Source: Lottia gigantea (taxonomy: Eukaryota > Mollusca > Gastropoda > Lottiidae). Taken from it: DNA of 64,000 nucleotides. The stretch lies in NCBI RefSeq assembly GCF_000327385.1, contig NW_008707617.1, positions 186,001-250,000 on the forward strand, in the 5' to 3' direction. Position 1 is the first letter of the stretch, and each line of letters opens with the position of its first letter. The notes under the pieces were generated by a model. It saw only the letters and a list, made by a program, of their open reading frames with translations, was not told the DNA's origin and searched no databases. Position numbers and translations under genes: made by a program. This document shows, in pieces, positions 50,816-61,808 of the stretch.

Positions 50816-51096
50816 AAACCCAATCCAAGTCAGAAAAGAAAAATATCATTGCACACTGCATGGCATCAACCTAATAAGGTATAAAAAAAAGTTTGACTAA
50901 AACTACATTTCATTTTGATCTACTTAGTCTATTTTATTTTATGATTATATACAATGTAGTTACCTATCCAACCAACAAAGCATTTAGCAACAAGAACAAA
51001 AGAGTGCATATTTGGGCAAGTTTGGATACAGGTCTGTCTAAGGTATGTAAAAGTTATCACCCTCATTTTGAACAGCACTTGTTATTATCATAAACA

Positions 51097-51292
51097 TACA
51101 GTAGCATATTTAGGGGAAGGGCAATTGGGCCATGGCATCTCCGTCCGGTCTGATTTAGAAGTGAAAATTAACCCTCTAAACGCTCAAAATTTATCTCAGG
51201 CCATTTGAAATCTGAGAAGCTTTGACCCTTGTATCAGAGAGACACCTCATTTTTGGCCCCTTCCTTAGGCATTTCCTAGATACACCCCTGTA
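51097..51292. mobile_element. MITE-like element with imperfect inverted ends and TA flanks
   Basis: The left end CAGTAGCATATTTAGGGG and the inverted right end CAGGGGTGTATCTAGGAA agree at 11 of 18 positions, most differences being transitions. TA lies on both sides, as expected for Tc1/mariner-type target duplication. The right-end wording (GGCATTTCCTAGATACACCC) resembles a fragment I recall as common in marine invertebrate genomes. It has no coding capacity; an old non-autonomous copy. Confidence 0.45.
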
Positions 51293-52479
51293 TATATCCT
51301 GTCATATCCTAGTATCTATTAGACTTTTAAGGCGATGCAAATTTAATAATATAACAAAAAATATTTATTGCATAAAAGTTGAGTTTCTATTGTTATAAGA
51401 AAGAAAATGTAAGATAGAAAGTCTTGATATGACAGTCAAGATGTAGAGTTAAGATTTTGACTGAGTTAAAAAAACAAAACACAGTTTTACAGATGTTAAA
51501 ATATTCTCTTAAATTTCATCTTTTGTTCATCTATTGTATTATGATCTGATAAATATATTTCTACTGGCTCCCATCCAATCTAAATATTAACTTCACTCTA
51601 TTTATTTTTTTGTTGTGGGAGTACTAAAAACTACCATCATACTAAAACCACTAATGTTCTCTAGTGTAGGTAGCATTTTGTCACATACCATCACGAAATG
51701 ATATACATGTACTATGATAAAATGGCATGAAAAAAAATGCCCAAAAAAAACTCTCAAAGAATAAGCTGAATGAACAAACCTAATCCCTATGTGATACCTG
51801 GTTTCTAGAAAGTGCTCATGACAACCTTCACAGCAACATCAATTTTGCAATAATCATTTTAATCCAGATGGAGTTGAAGAAATGAAACTCACAAGATGGA
51901 ACCTGACCTTGAGGGCAATTTTGAATTTCCAGATCTGACCTTCAGAATGACCTTTAAAAAGAAAAGCTGTTGAAGCACCCCGTTCGTTCACTAAGATATT
52001 AACATCAACCTTATCAATATCTCAGAAACACATGACTTTGATATTAAATGATCCCATCCTATCTTTAGCAAAACTAAGGATTGGGCAATGAAATAAATTT
52101 TACTAGAAAAGAGGCTTCTTTTCCATGTCACTACCAGTACTTGTTTCCAACTGTTGATGGTGAACGTACACAGCCTTAAGCACAAGGGACCTCTTCAGCT
52201 ATCTAAATGTGCATCATTGACAGGGGATACCAGTTAGCAAATTAAGAAGGTTGTCTCTATCTATGACAGGCCCAAAGCTAAAGACTTGACTTAACTTAGC
52301 TATAAAGGATATACATGTATTCATGAAGTAAATAGATTTCTTGCATATTAAAAAGTCAATGTCTTCAAAATCTGCAATTAATTTTCATCAGTATAGTGTA
52401 ATGTTATATTAAAGATTTAGATGTTTCTAGAATAAAGTCAATATTTGTTTATTTAGTTATTATAAACACAGATCTCGTT
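51293..52479. other. Non-coding DNA, nothing recognised
   Basis: No supported exon or repeat. Short open frames such as 51991-52185 (minus) are chance. Confidence 0.35.
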
Positions 52480-53100
52480 TCAGTTTCACAAATTTTTTGG
52501 CTCGGCATGTTGTAAAATTCATTGTTAAACTATGTAAAGTATGAAACATATAAAACCCAACCGAATGTCAGAAAATGAATAAATTTTCAGAATGTTGGTA
52601 CTTTTTGCCGAGGCTTAAAGGTAAAAACAACAAATCAATCGCGCCATCTTTCTTTGAAGAATTCAAAAGATTTATTTATCTTAGAAAAGGTTTTTAAAAG
52701 TGAAACAATAATATTCTGGTATTTGAGTCTGATGGTAACCAGCTTTTCAAAGTTATTTTCTCGAAAGGCTTCAAGGTATGGATAGCAGGAGAAAATATCA
52801 AGCTTACGTCAGAACTTTGATAAAATAAGTTCAACATTCACCTTGTGACCTTTTAAATGTAGATTCTACGATTTATTTGATATTTGAAGGAAGTAAAAAG
52901 ATGGTGGCCAGCTAATAAACTAGTTGAAATTAAACGCTATCTCGGTATATATTTAACTGGTCAGACCCGGCTGGATTGGCAAGAAACAAAAGAAGATAAT
53001 TAAGGTCATTTGTTGATTTAAACATTAAAGCCAGACGAATGAAAAAATAAGAGAGAAATCCATTACAGAAAACTTATTAAATATAACCGGTCAAGACTTT
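52480..53100. promoter_or_regulatory. CpG-bearing patch with YY1-like motifs (possible promoter)
   Basis: CpG is scarce in the window, but this stretch holds more than ten, for example CTCGTTT, CTCGGCA, GCCGAGG, ATCGCGCC, TCTCGAAA, CTCGGTA, CCCGGCT and ACCGGTC. The minus strand has AAGATGGCGCG (near 52640-52650) and the plus strand AAGATGGTGGCC (near 52900); AAGATGGC is the core of the YY1 site often found at promoters. It lies upstream of the CAAP1 ATG exon and could host its start site. This is inference only. Confidence 0.2.
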
Positions 53101-54899
53101 GCCTGTCTTAATGAAGAAATGTCAAGTTTAGAAAAATGATTTTCTTTGAAAGATAATCTAATTTTGTAGTTTTAATTCTGTGAAATATATACATGTACCA
53201 ATCAGAATGGTGTCCATTCCATGAAAGACTTGATCTTTGATCTATGGTCACGTAAACTTTTACTGACATGACATTCTAAGACAAAGTAATTATAAGATTT
53301 TTAGTGAATGTTTTGTGATTTTTGTATGCCATGAATGTTTAAGGATTGCACAAAAGAACCTTGAATAGAAGATTCTAACATTTAGTCATTTCAAAGAGAT
53401 AATAAATAAAGGCTATGTGGTCAATCCTCACTTTTCGAGGAAGAAAAAGGAAACTTCTGTTTCATTTCTGATTTTCCTTGAAGGTGGTAATACTTCTAAT
53501 AACATATGATGCAGTATTCATCTACGACAAAGGCATTATCGAGGGTTTGCAATTTTAGAAATCAAGTTTAAAATCTGTATATTTGACAGTAGTGAAAATA
53601 TGCTTTTTCTGACCCGAAGGGAAAGATGGATAACACCACCCCAAAGCTGAAGATTAAAGGAAAAAATAATGGCTTAGTGGTAATAATAGCTCAGAGAATG
53701 CGTACAACATTTTTAAAGGATCAGGTTTAAATTTCTGAACTAGTGTAATCTTAGAATACCCAGCAAAATAATTTACCAATACAGCCATTAAGTACAACAC
53801 AATTTCCTCCAATTAGACAAATGGTATAATTAAGTTGAAATCTGGACATTGTATCTAGAGAAGGACTTGGTAATTGAGAGGCAGACGTGAAAATCAAACA
53901 ATCACATGACAAATCACAGGCCAACGTCTGTTAATCCACCACAAATCCACGCTTTTCAATTAAAATCTTTCAATTCAATACAAAGACGACCTCCAATTAG
54001 TACAAGTAATTGCAGGGTTATGTAATTCTATATGGTATTTTATGTCATAAATTGTAATAGCAATACAAAGGAGTTTGTCACACAGAGAAATACTTCAGAT
54101 GTTTTTCCCAATTTACGTGTGATTTTAGAATAAATTAAAGAACAAAACAATAGGTCATTACCAAAGGTGATGATTTTCTCCTATTTACAAGTGTGACATT
54201 TAATTTTGAAAGAATAACAAAGGAATTTTAATTAAACCTAATTACATAATAGAGTTTATATATAATGAGACAATTTTCATTGTCATGTTGCCTAACCTCA
54301 GCAAAACCATTTTGTCATATTGGAACAAGCTTTTTTTTTAATTACAGATAGATGCAATTTGGTTTTTCAATACTCTTAATGAAACTTAAAAGATCAGAAA
54401 TTTTCTCAATAGGCCTTAAACAATTACACTAATGTAGGTATAATTCATTTAAGTACTTATACTGAATACTCAGAAAATGATTTTAGAATTTTTAAATGCC
54501 CAAAATAAAGCATCACCATTACAGGCAACTTTGAAAGTTTCAAATTTAGAACAATAACAAAATCAATTTGATTAATTCACATTCAAAAACTTTTCAATTT
54601 TTAAGTTTAACAATTTCTATTTTGAGTTTTTATTTCATTTCAATATTGTAATCAATGAAATTAAATCTGCAGTTTCAATTTTTTTTTATTTTGATTAAAA
54701 GGATTGTGATGGGAGGCATAAAACACAATGAGTGGTTGCCATGGTAATGTAAACAAAGTTTGACAGTCACCTGGAGGTTGATAATTAATGAGAATGAGAG
54801 ACAGGTGGAAGACACAGGACTGGATTAATTAGTTACTCTAATCACATCATTAAAGTCTTTATTAAACACTCTTTATAATCTATAAATATAGCAAATACT
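53101..54899. other. Non-coding DNA, nothing recognised
   Basis: AT-rich, no array or supported exon. Confidence 0.35.
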
Positions 54900-54932
54900 T
54901 TAATCATACCTGAAAAATAAAGGAGTAGAAGT
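54900..54932 (-). promoter_or_regulatory. Fused 3'/5' splice site (recursive-splicing candidate)
   Basis: The minus strand reads CTTCTACTCCTTTATTTTTC, then AG|GTATGATT, with the junction between 54910 and 54909. A pyrimidine tract leads into an acceptor that is immediately followed by a donor, leaving no exon. This is the form of ratchet points in long introns. It lies in the gap of about 19 kb between the candidate 5' exon (61751) and the ATG exon (42535). Confidence 0.3.
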
Positions 54933-55059
54933 TGAATGATATTTATCTGGTATGACAAAAGGTTTAAAATAATTCTATTGACATTTCAAATCAAGTGATC
55001 TTGTTGAGGGATGGGTCATAATAGCAAACAGAACTGGAAACAAACCACATACTTCTGCA

Positions 55060-55160
55060 TTAAGAGATGCTAGGATCGAACTTGTGCAATTCACTTGTTT
55101 TGAGTGCAAGTCAACGACAGGTGAATTGTTGATGAGCACACCGAAGGACACTAAGGTCCA
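55060..55160 (-). mobile_element. tRNA-like / SINE-like fragment with hairpin
   Basis: On the minus strand, AAGTTCGATCCTAGCA (about 55069-55084) resembles a polymerase III B box. Next to it CAATTCAC (55087-55094) pairs with GTGAATTG (55121-55128), and an inner ACTTG/CAAGT pair lies within the loop. The 54-bp array begins about 70 nt to the right. A fragment; no full tRNA fold. Confidence 0.3.
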
Positions 55161-55224
55161 TGAGAGATGAACATGATCATAACCATATCTTCGGACAGGG
55201 CATTATAGATATTCTCTTCTTGAC

Positions 55225-56092
55225 ATTCTAGTCATCACACCATACTAGTTCTCCCTTGAAAATACTTCATACCATTATTATATAGACATCACATCATATC
55301 ACTTCTCTCTTGATGATACTTCATACCAATATTCTATAGATGTGACATTATACCATTTCTCCCTTGATCATATTTCATACCATTATTATATAGACATCAC
55401 ATCATACCAGTTCTCCCTTGATCATATTTCATACCATTATTATATAGACATCATATCACTTCTCTCTTGATGATACTTCATACCATTATTATATAGACAT
55501 CACATCATATCACTTCTCTCTTGATGATACTTCATACCATTATTATATAGACATCACATCATATCACTTCTCTCTTGATGATACTTCATACCATTATTAT
55601 ATAGACATCACATCATATCACTTCTCTCTTGATGATACTTCATACTAATATTATATAGACATCACATTCTACCAGTTCTCTCTTGATGATACTTCATACC
55701 ATTATTATATAGACATCACATCACATCATATCACTTCTCTCTTGATGATACTTCATACCATTACTATATAGACATCACATCACATCATATCACGTCTTTC
55801 TTGATGATACTTCATACCATTATTATATAGACATCACATCCTACCAGTTCTCCCTTGATGATACTTCATACCATTATTACATAGGCATCACATCATATCA
55901 CTTCACACTTGATGATACTTCATACCATTATTATATAGACATCACATCCTACCAGTTCTCCCTTGATTATACTTCATACCATTATTACATAGACATCACA
56001 TCATATCACTTCTCTCTTGATGATACTTCATACCATTATTATATACATCACATCCTACCAGTTCTCTCTTGATGATACTTCATACCAATATT
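55225..56092. repeat. 54-bp minisatellite, about 16 units
   Basis: The unit is ATCACATCATATCACTTCTC, then TCTTGATGATACTTCATACC, then ATTATTATATAGAC. Variants swap CATATCACTTCTC for CATACCAGTTCTC or CCTACCAGTTCTC, and two units duplicate CATCA (about 55718 and 55777). The left end is more diverged. Confidence 0.93.
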
Positions 56093-57140
56093 TTCATGTT
56101 TACTCATGTTTTCATTGATTTAAAGACTCATTCCAAAAATAGATTTGAGATGACCACAACCAGTATTGAAACTCAATTACTAAAAATAAATTCCAATCTT
56201 TAGAAATTGGAAAGGAGTTTAATAAATAAGCTATATCTGACCACTGTCCAATTATCAAAATGAGAAAATTTGGTGTGGAACTGACATCATTATGAATATT
56301 GGTTCAATCTTGAATTTCAAACTATCTAGAAACATTTCTATTGATTGATACAGGGTGGAATGTGTTTAAACAGTTGAAAAATCCAGATGCTATATATTGA
56401 TCCTAGTAAGACAGGCCAGTTCCAATTTATTTTCAGCTTTTCTTTACCATAACTGACATGAATGGTTATCTGCTCACTTGTTTTGGTTCAATAAATGTGG
56501 AGATTTTGAATTTTATGAGCAAGATCATTCTAAACCTATTACAATACTGAAGTAAAACCAATCAGTAGTGCACAAAACTCTGCATTTGTACTGTACACAA
56601 ATTAAAAGTTTTTCAAGAAGAGATATTAAAAATATTTCCTTTTGAACACCTTGCTCTACACTAACCTGCAAATTATTAATCACCAAACACAATTTCAAAC
56701 CAGAGAGTGGTAGATATAAGCTTTAGTCTTATAAATAGCAGGATTTCCTTTTTTAAGAACCTTTCTATTCTTTTTGAACCATTCTTGTGTGATGCCTCAT
56801 ATCTCAGTCAGACAACCAGTAACAAGTAACATTACCTGTACAATAATGGTGTCACAACCTGGTTAGGAAATGATCCAAGAAATCTCCTTTGGAATAAAAC
56901 ATGTATGTAATTTGTATGGCCTAATATTGGAGTATGGAGGAAACAAAATCAAAGACTATCATAATACATCATAACATATTATATTGGACATAACAATTCT
57001 TCCTATCAGATCAATTTATATCACATATACAAGGTCAAACTTTACATTATCTTTATACCACTTGCTGCAGATAAATCTGGTTGTAGGGAGCTATCAAGAA
57101 TGAACAAAATGGAATTTGTTATTTCAATTCCCGTCTAAGA
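56093..57140. other. Non-coding DNA, nothing recognised
   Basis: No supported exon or repeat. Confidence 0.35.
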
Positions 57141-57402
57141 TCATGCAGTGTTTGATGGTGGTAAATTTGACCAAAGAGTAGCACGAATTTGCCTCCATTC
57201 CTCTCCAAAAAAAGAAGGGAGCTTCACATGCAGAGCAGTAAGTCCTTCAACATCAGCCTCTCTAATTCGTATTGCTGTATCACTGTCCAGGGAAACAAGA
57301 TTGATAAGTTTGAAGTTACAATTTGGTCCATTAGATGACAAAGATAAAATACATATACATTTGACAATTTTGTTAATAGACCACCTAAGGATGCAACCAA
57401 GC
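57141..57402 (-). other. Unrecognised open segment, open on both strands
   Basis: The minus-strand frame runs from after a TAG near 57402 to a TGA at 57141. The stretch 57141-57340 has higher GC and coding-like codon choice: NLVSLDSDTAIRIREADVEG, then LTALHVKLPSFFGEEWRQIR and ATLWSNLPPSNTA at the end. The plus strand is open too (57148-57405; a good donor GTAAGT sits at 57239). On the minus strand no AG acceptor lies between about 57380 and the start of the coding-like part, so a normal terminal exon would have to begin at CTTAG|GTGG near 57380. I do not recognise the peptide in either direction. It may be a terminal exon of another gene, a decayed gene copy or a transposon piece. Confidence 0.25.
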
Positions 57403-60400
57403 TAAAACAATTAGGTGATGTGAGAGGAAAATGTATTTATCATGCAAAACAAACTCTACTTTAAATCCTTTTTCAAATTTTAACAATTAGATTATTTTAT
57501 CGAATTGTGTGTCAAATACAAACATTAGACCTGACAGTCCAAGTCCCCTTTTTCCATCAAAAACTAGCGAATCTGAGACAGAAGACAGTAGAGTAGAGTT
57601 ACTAAGACCAAAAAACAGATTTAAATATTTGATTTCAATTTCAACGCCAATGACAGCCATATCAACTTTACCAGATCAAATTCACAAAATCAATTTCAAA
57701 TTAATGAATTTTTCAATTATCAGCAGGCAGCAATATCAATAATCAAACAAAACTCAAATTGGTAACCGTGGCAACCAAATAATCCAATAAATATGATATT
57801 AATACAATCAACTAGGTATCTGTTAAATATGGTCAATATTCAAAATTTCAAGTAGATAAAATACTCTCTAGTATAAGAGGAGAAAATGACTATAATCATA
57901 CTTATCAACATGGTAATTGAACATTCCTTATTTAGTCAACTATTAGAAATCTTAAAGAGTGATGGTCTGAAAATTTCAATTTGAAATAAACCTTGTAAAC
58001 AGAACATATTCAATATATTTTTTGAAAAGAAAAATAGGTATTTGATTTATCTTTTTGCTAAAAATACTCTTCTACATGTAGACTCTACATTTGTCAAAGA
58101 AACAGTCCCTTTATGCCTAATTTTCTTTCCTGCTCATACATAGTCAATCATAAACTGTACAAGTCACATAAAGATACAAAGGAAATGATCAAACTGGAAA
58201 TTCTTTGTGGGTTAATTTTGATGTAACCCCATGAAGTCATTAGCATAGACTTCTGTTCATCTTAAAGCCTATCTTTTAATCTAGCTATACATTGACATTA
58301 ATTATAGAAAAACTGGGAGTGTGGCTTTAATGAAAGCCAGATTTTAAATAAGTATGCCACCTTGTAGACAACCAGTTGAAAATGAACAAGTTTTAATAAT
58401 ATCAAGTTGATTACATAACTTTCCCATTATTTTCTGGTCATTAAGAGTGTAATTAGTCAAAATTAACATGCTTAAATCCCTCATTGAATAATCAGCTAAT
58501 AATCATTATATAACTCTTGAACAAAACAACCTTCCACCAAAATCATTAAATTTACATCACATTTTCACAAGTCGATAGGAAACGGATGAAAGAGTAAATT
58601 TGATTTAATAATAGATTTATTTTTCATTAAATATATATTATTATACATTTGAAACAACGACAGAATGCAGTTGAATTTCTTGATGTACAAGACAGGAATA
58701 AAATCTTGTGTAATTGTACTGGATGTTGGACCAAAAGTACTCTACATCACAAACCATAAAACAATACAGGCTACACGGGCATAAAGGCAAAAGAAGATGC
58801 TGCCTCCATTTCAAATCATAACGCAAACCACAACTTAGAATTTTGCAACGTGTAATTCTCAGCTTGGGCTTAGATCTCAGTCTTTATCTTAGGATGCCTT
58901 CAGATCCATAGAAATTTAAACTTTTGTGAGATAAACTAGGTATCTTTTGAGGAATGGTTGTAGAGACCAGCCTTTTCCAGCAGATTAACGTAAACTAGAT
59001 CTTTTGTATGATACAATCACTCAGGGCCTTGGGACATTTCATTCCACCCACTTTAAACTATAAATCCACATTTTTATTTCTTTTTACAGTAGGATGTCAA
59101 ATCAATTTTCAAAAAATAGATTTTGTGAACTTCAAAGCAATTTTAGTAGGTGATCACCTTTTCAATGAATTGTTTCCACTGGACAATAGAGTTGAAGTAA
59201 ATTTGACTGTAAATCGATTGATTATGTATTGATATATGGCCAGTTTCAATTATAATTGTTTAGAAAGTAAATAGAAAACAAGTTGGTGTATGTACTTTAC
59301 AATCAATTTATAAGTATCAATCAGTTCCTTCAAGCTACAAAATGCCTCTAATTGCTTCTTTGTTTTCATTTTCTCGAGATAAATTCACTTTCATTGTCTG
59401 CTCCTTAGCATCATTACAGTTCATGATAAGTTCAGAAATTCCTTCTGTCTTTGTATTAAAGATTCACCGTTTTAGGGGGATAATTTGGGTCTTGAATATA
59501 TGTAAAAAGTCTTCAGAAGAGCTAGAAATGTAGGAATAGGGCATAATTCCTTCAAAAAAACCCTCAAACTAGGAATTTCTTATTTTTATTTCGATGTACA
59601 TCATTGTCCAGAGTTATGTGCAGAAATTCTTATAGATATGGTATGACCTCAAGCTCAGCAATTCCAGATCTTCCTTAGTTCAGAAGTTGCTTTAGTTTTT
59701 TATGTTCAGTTTTTTGAAGTATGTTATGTTATATTAGGTCCTAACATTAATATAATCATTCTATGTCCTTATGTTCCAATGTAGTATTTATGTTCCTTAT
59801 GTTCAGAAATACAAAAAAATTATGAATTACTAAAAAGTTTACTTTCTTGATTTACCCAAACCTAAAAGTAATTTAAACAGGTAGGGTCTATAATTCATCT
59901 TTGCATTAGTCCAACACAGATGTCATCTTCTACCAATCACATAAGTGATGAAATTAGCAGCTTGTTGGTTCAAGGGTTTAATATCAAGAGACTCTTATAA
60001 CCCTTGAAAACATAAGATCTAAAAATTATATTAAAAACCTTACATTGTAGCCATCCATGAATTTTGATCAATTATTCAGTTTTATTTTAATAAAGCTTCA
60101 CTGAATTAGCATTCTGTACCAATCATATTTTCCTGTCCATATTTCAAACTCATATATTCTAAACAATTATCGATTTCACTTTGTACAGAAGACATATGAA
60201 AGATTTAATAGGAAATTTGCTCTTTTTAATTTTAATAAACCTAAAATAAAATCGGTCAAATTGACATGGCTATCAGGCCGTATATAGAAGAATTCCCATT
60301 AAAAATAATGAAAATCATGAAAATCAATATATTCATTATTACGCTGTCTGTAGACTTTGCCTAAACGAAAAGATGTCCGTCAGCTATTGAAACAAACAGA

Positions 60401-61750
60401 GTCTTTAGGCCGCGTATTGAATTAATAAAATTACAGTCCTTTGATAATAAATATGGTCGTTTATTGGAAGACCCAAGATTAAATTTTCACAAAAATCAAT
60501 CTTTTCATCGTCAGATCATGATTAGAATTCCATTTAATGCATCGAGTTAAAAGAATAACTACACAGTACCATTTTGTGAGGGAATGCGTAAAATTAAATA
60601 ATTTACTAATAGAATTACGAGGATTACATGCTTTGCTTTCAACATTTTCAACTTTTTTGTGATTTTTAATGATTTTTTTTATTAATTCTTCTAAGAATAA
60701 AATAATTAAATGTCCTGCTGAGAGATATTGTGTTTTATCCTTTGAAGAATTTCTTTAGGTTTTTACATCTGTATGCTCGGCCAAGAGGCTATAACAGGTA
60801 AATTCTGACCCGAAGCTTTGAGTTCCATGCTACTTTGTTCCTGGAATAATCTAACCAGGAGCAAAAGAAAGTTGGGACTTGACATCTGGGACTTTTTGGA
60901 AAGTTCTGTTTTGCAATGTGTTTTTCTTAGGTACATTCTTTTGTTAATTTTGCTAACTCATTTGGAAAGTTGATCGTTTCAAAGCATAGCTACTCTGGTG
61001 AGGATTAGGTATCCAAAGCTAATTCAGCCGAATCATTTTTGGTAAGTGTCAACACAAGCAGCCACAATGAAACTTTGACTCTTTCTACCTTAACACAACG
61101 ACATCATGGAAGTTTCTCAAATTAGTTCTAGCTGAGTCTTATGAAGTCGACACAAGAAAACAACCTCTTAAATTTGAAACTTAGCAACTTCTATAAGTAT
61201 AACCTTTTCTATGGATTTTAAAACGATATTATTTATTAATATTTCCAATAAAAATGGAGTGGAAAAGAAAGGAGACAGAAGAATAATTGAAGGGTATTTG
61301 TCTGGAGTCTGTCTGGAGAACTGGTCAGTTCGAGTAAACTTTGATCTTATTTCTCATGTCTAATAAAAAACGTGTGAAAAGACAATCTGACCTGCTGTCA
61401 TTCATCCAATCCAGCTCAATTTTGATCATTGAGATAAAATATAATAATATTAGTAGTAAAGCAAGGTGAGAAATTAACACCTTCCAATCTCTTTCTGAGA
61501 CATCATCTAAGTCTGGCTACCACATTAATTCATATAACAATCTTATCTTTGCCACCTAATTTCAATTTTTGCAATGGTGACCACAATTTTTAACTAGCTA
61601 AAAGATAGTCATTATACCTTTGTGTATATTATTGAGAACATTTTCATTTAGGAAGTTTTTTCATGCTTTATTTCATTGTCTTTTTATGTTCTCAAGGAGC
61701 AGGAGATTTTTTCCTTACAGAATTTGAATATGAAACAAACTTTAACTCAC
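57403..61750. other. Non-coding DNA, nothing recognised
   Basis: About 4.3 kb without arrays or exons. The stretch 60235-60600 carries more CpG than its surroundings (GGCCGTATA, TTACGCTGTC, GGCCGCGTATTG, TCATCGTCAG) inside AT-rich runs, and is a possible conserved non-coding block. Weak TTATGTTC clusters lie at 59700-59810. Confidence 0.35.
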
Positions 61751-61808
61751 CAATAGATATGTTAGTTCAGCCTAGCTGGAGATCTCTGTTGCACCACTGC
61801 AAGCAATT
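61751..61808 (-). other. Candidate non-coding 5' exon (58 nt)
   Basis: On the minus strand ATTCTTATTTCAG|AATTGCTTGC opens the segment and ATCTATTG|GTGAGT closes it; both sites are good. All three frames contain a stop, so if it is real it is untranslated. It lies on the CAAP1 strand, upstream of the ATG exon that needs such a 5' exon. Because it also has an acceptor, there would be another exon beyond it. Confidence 0.3.
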
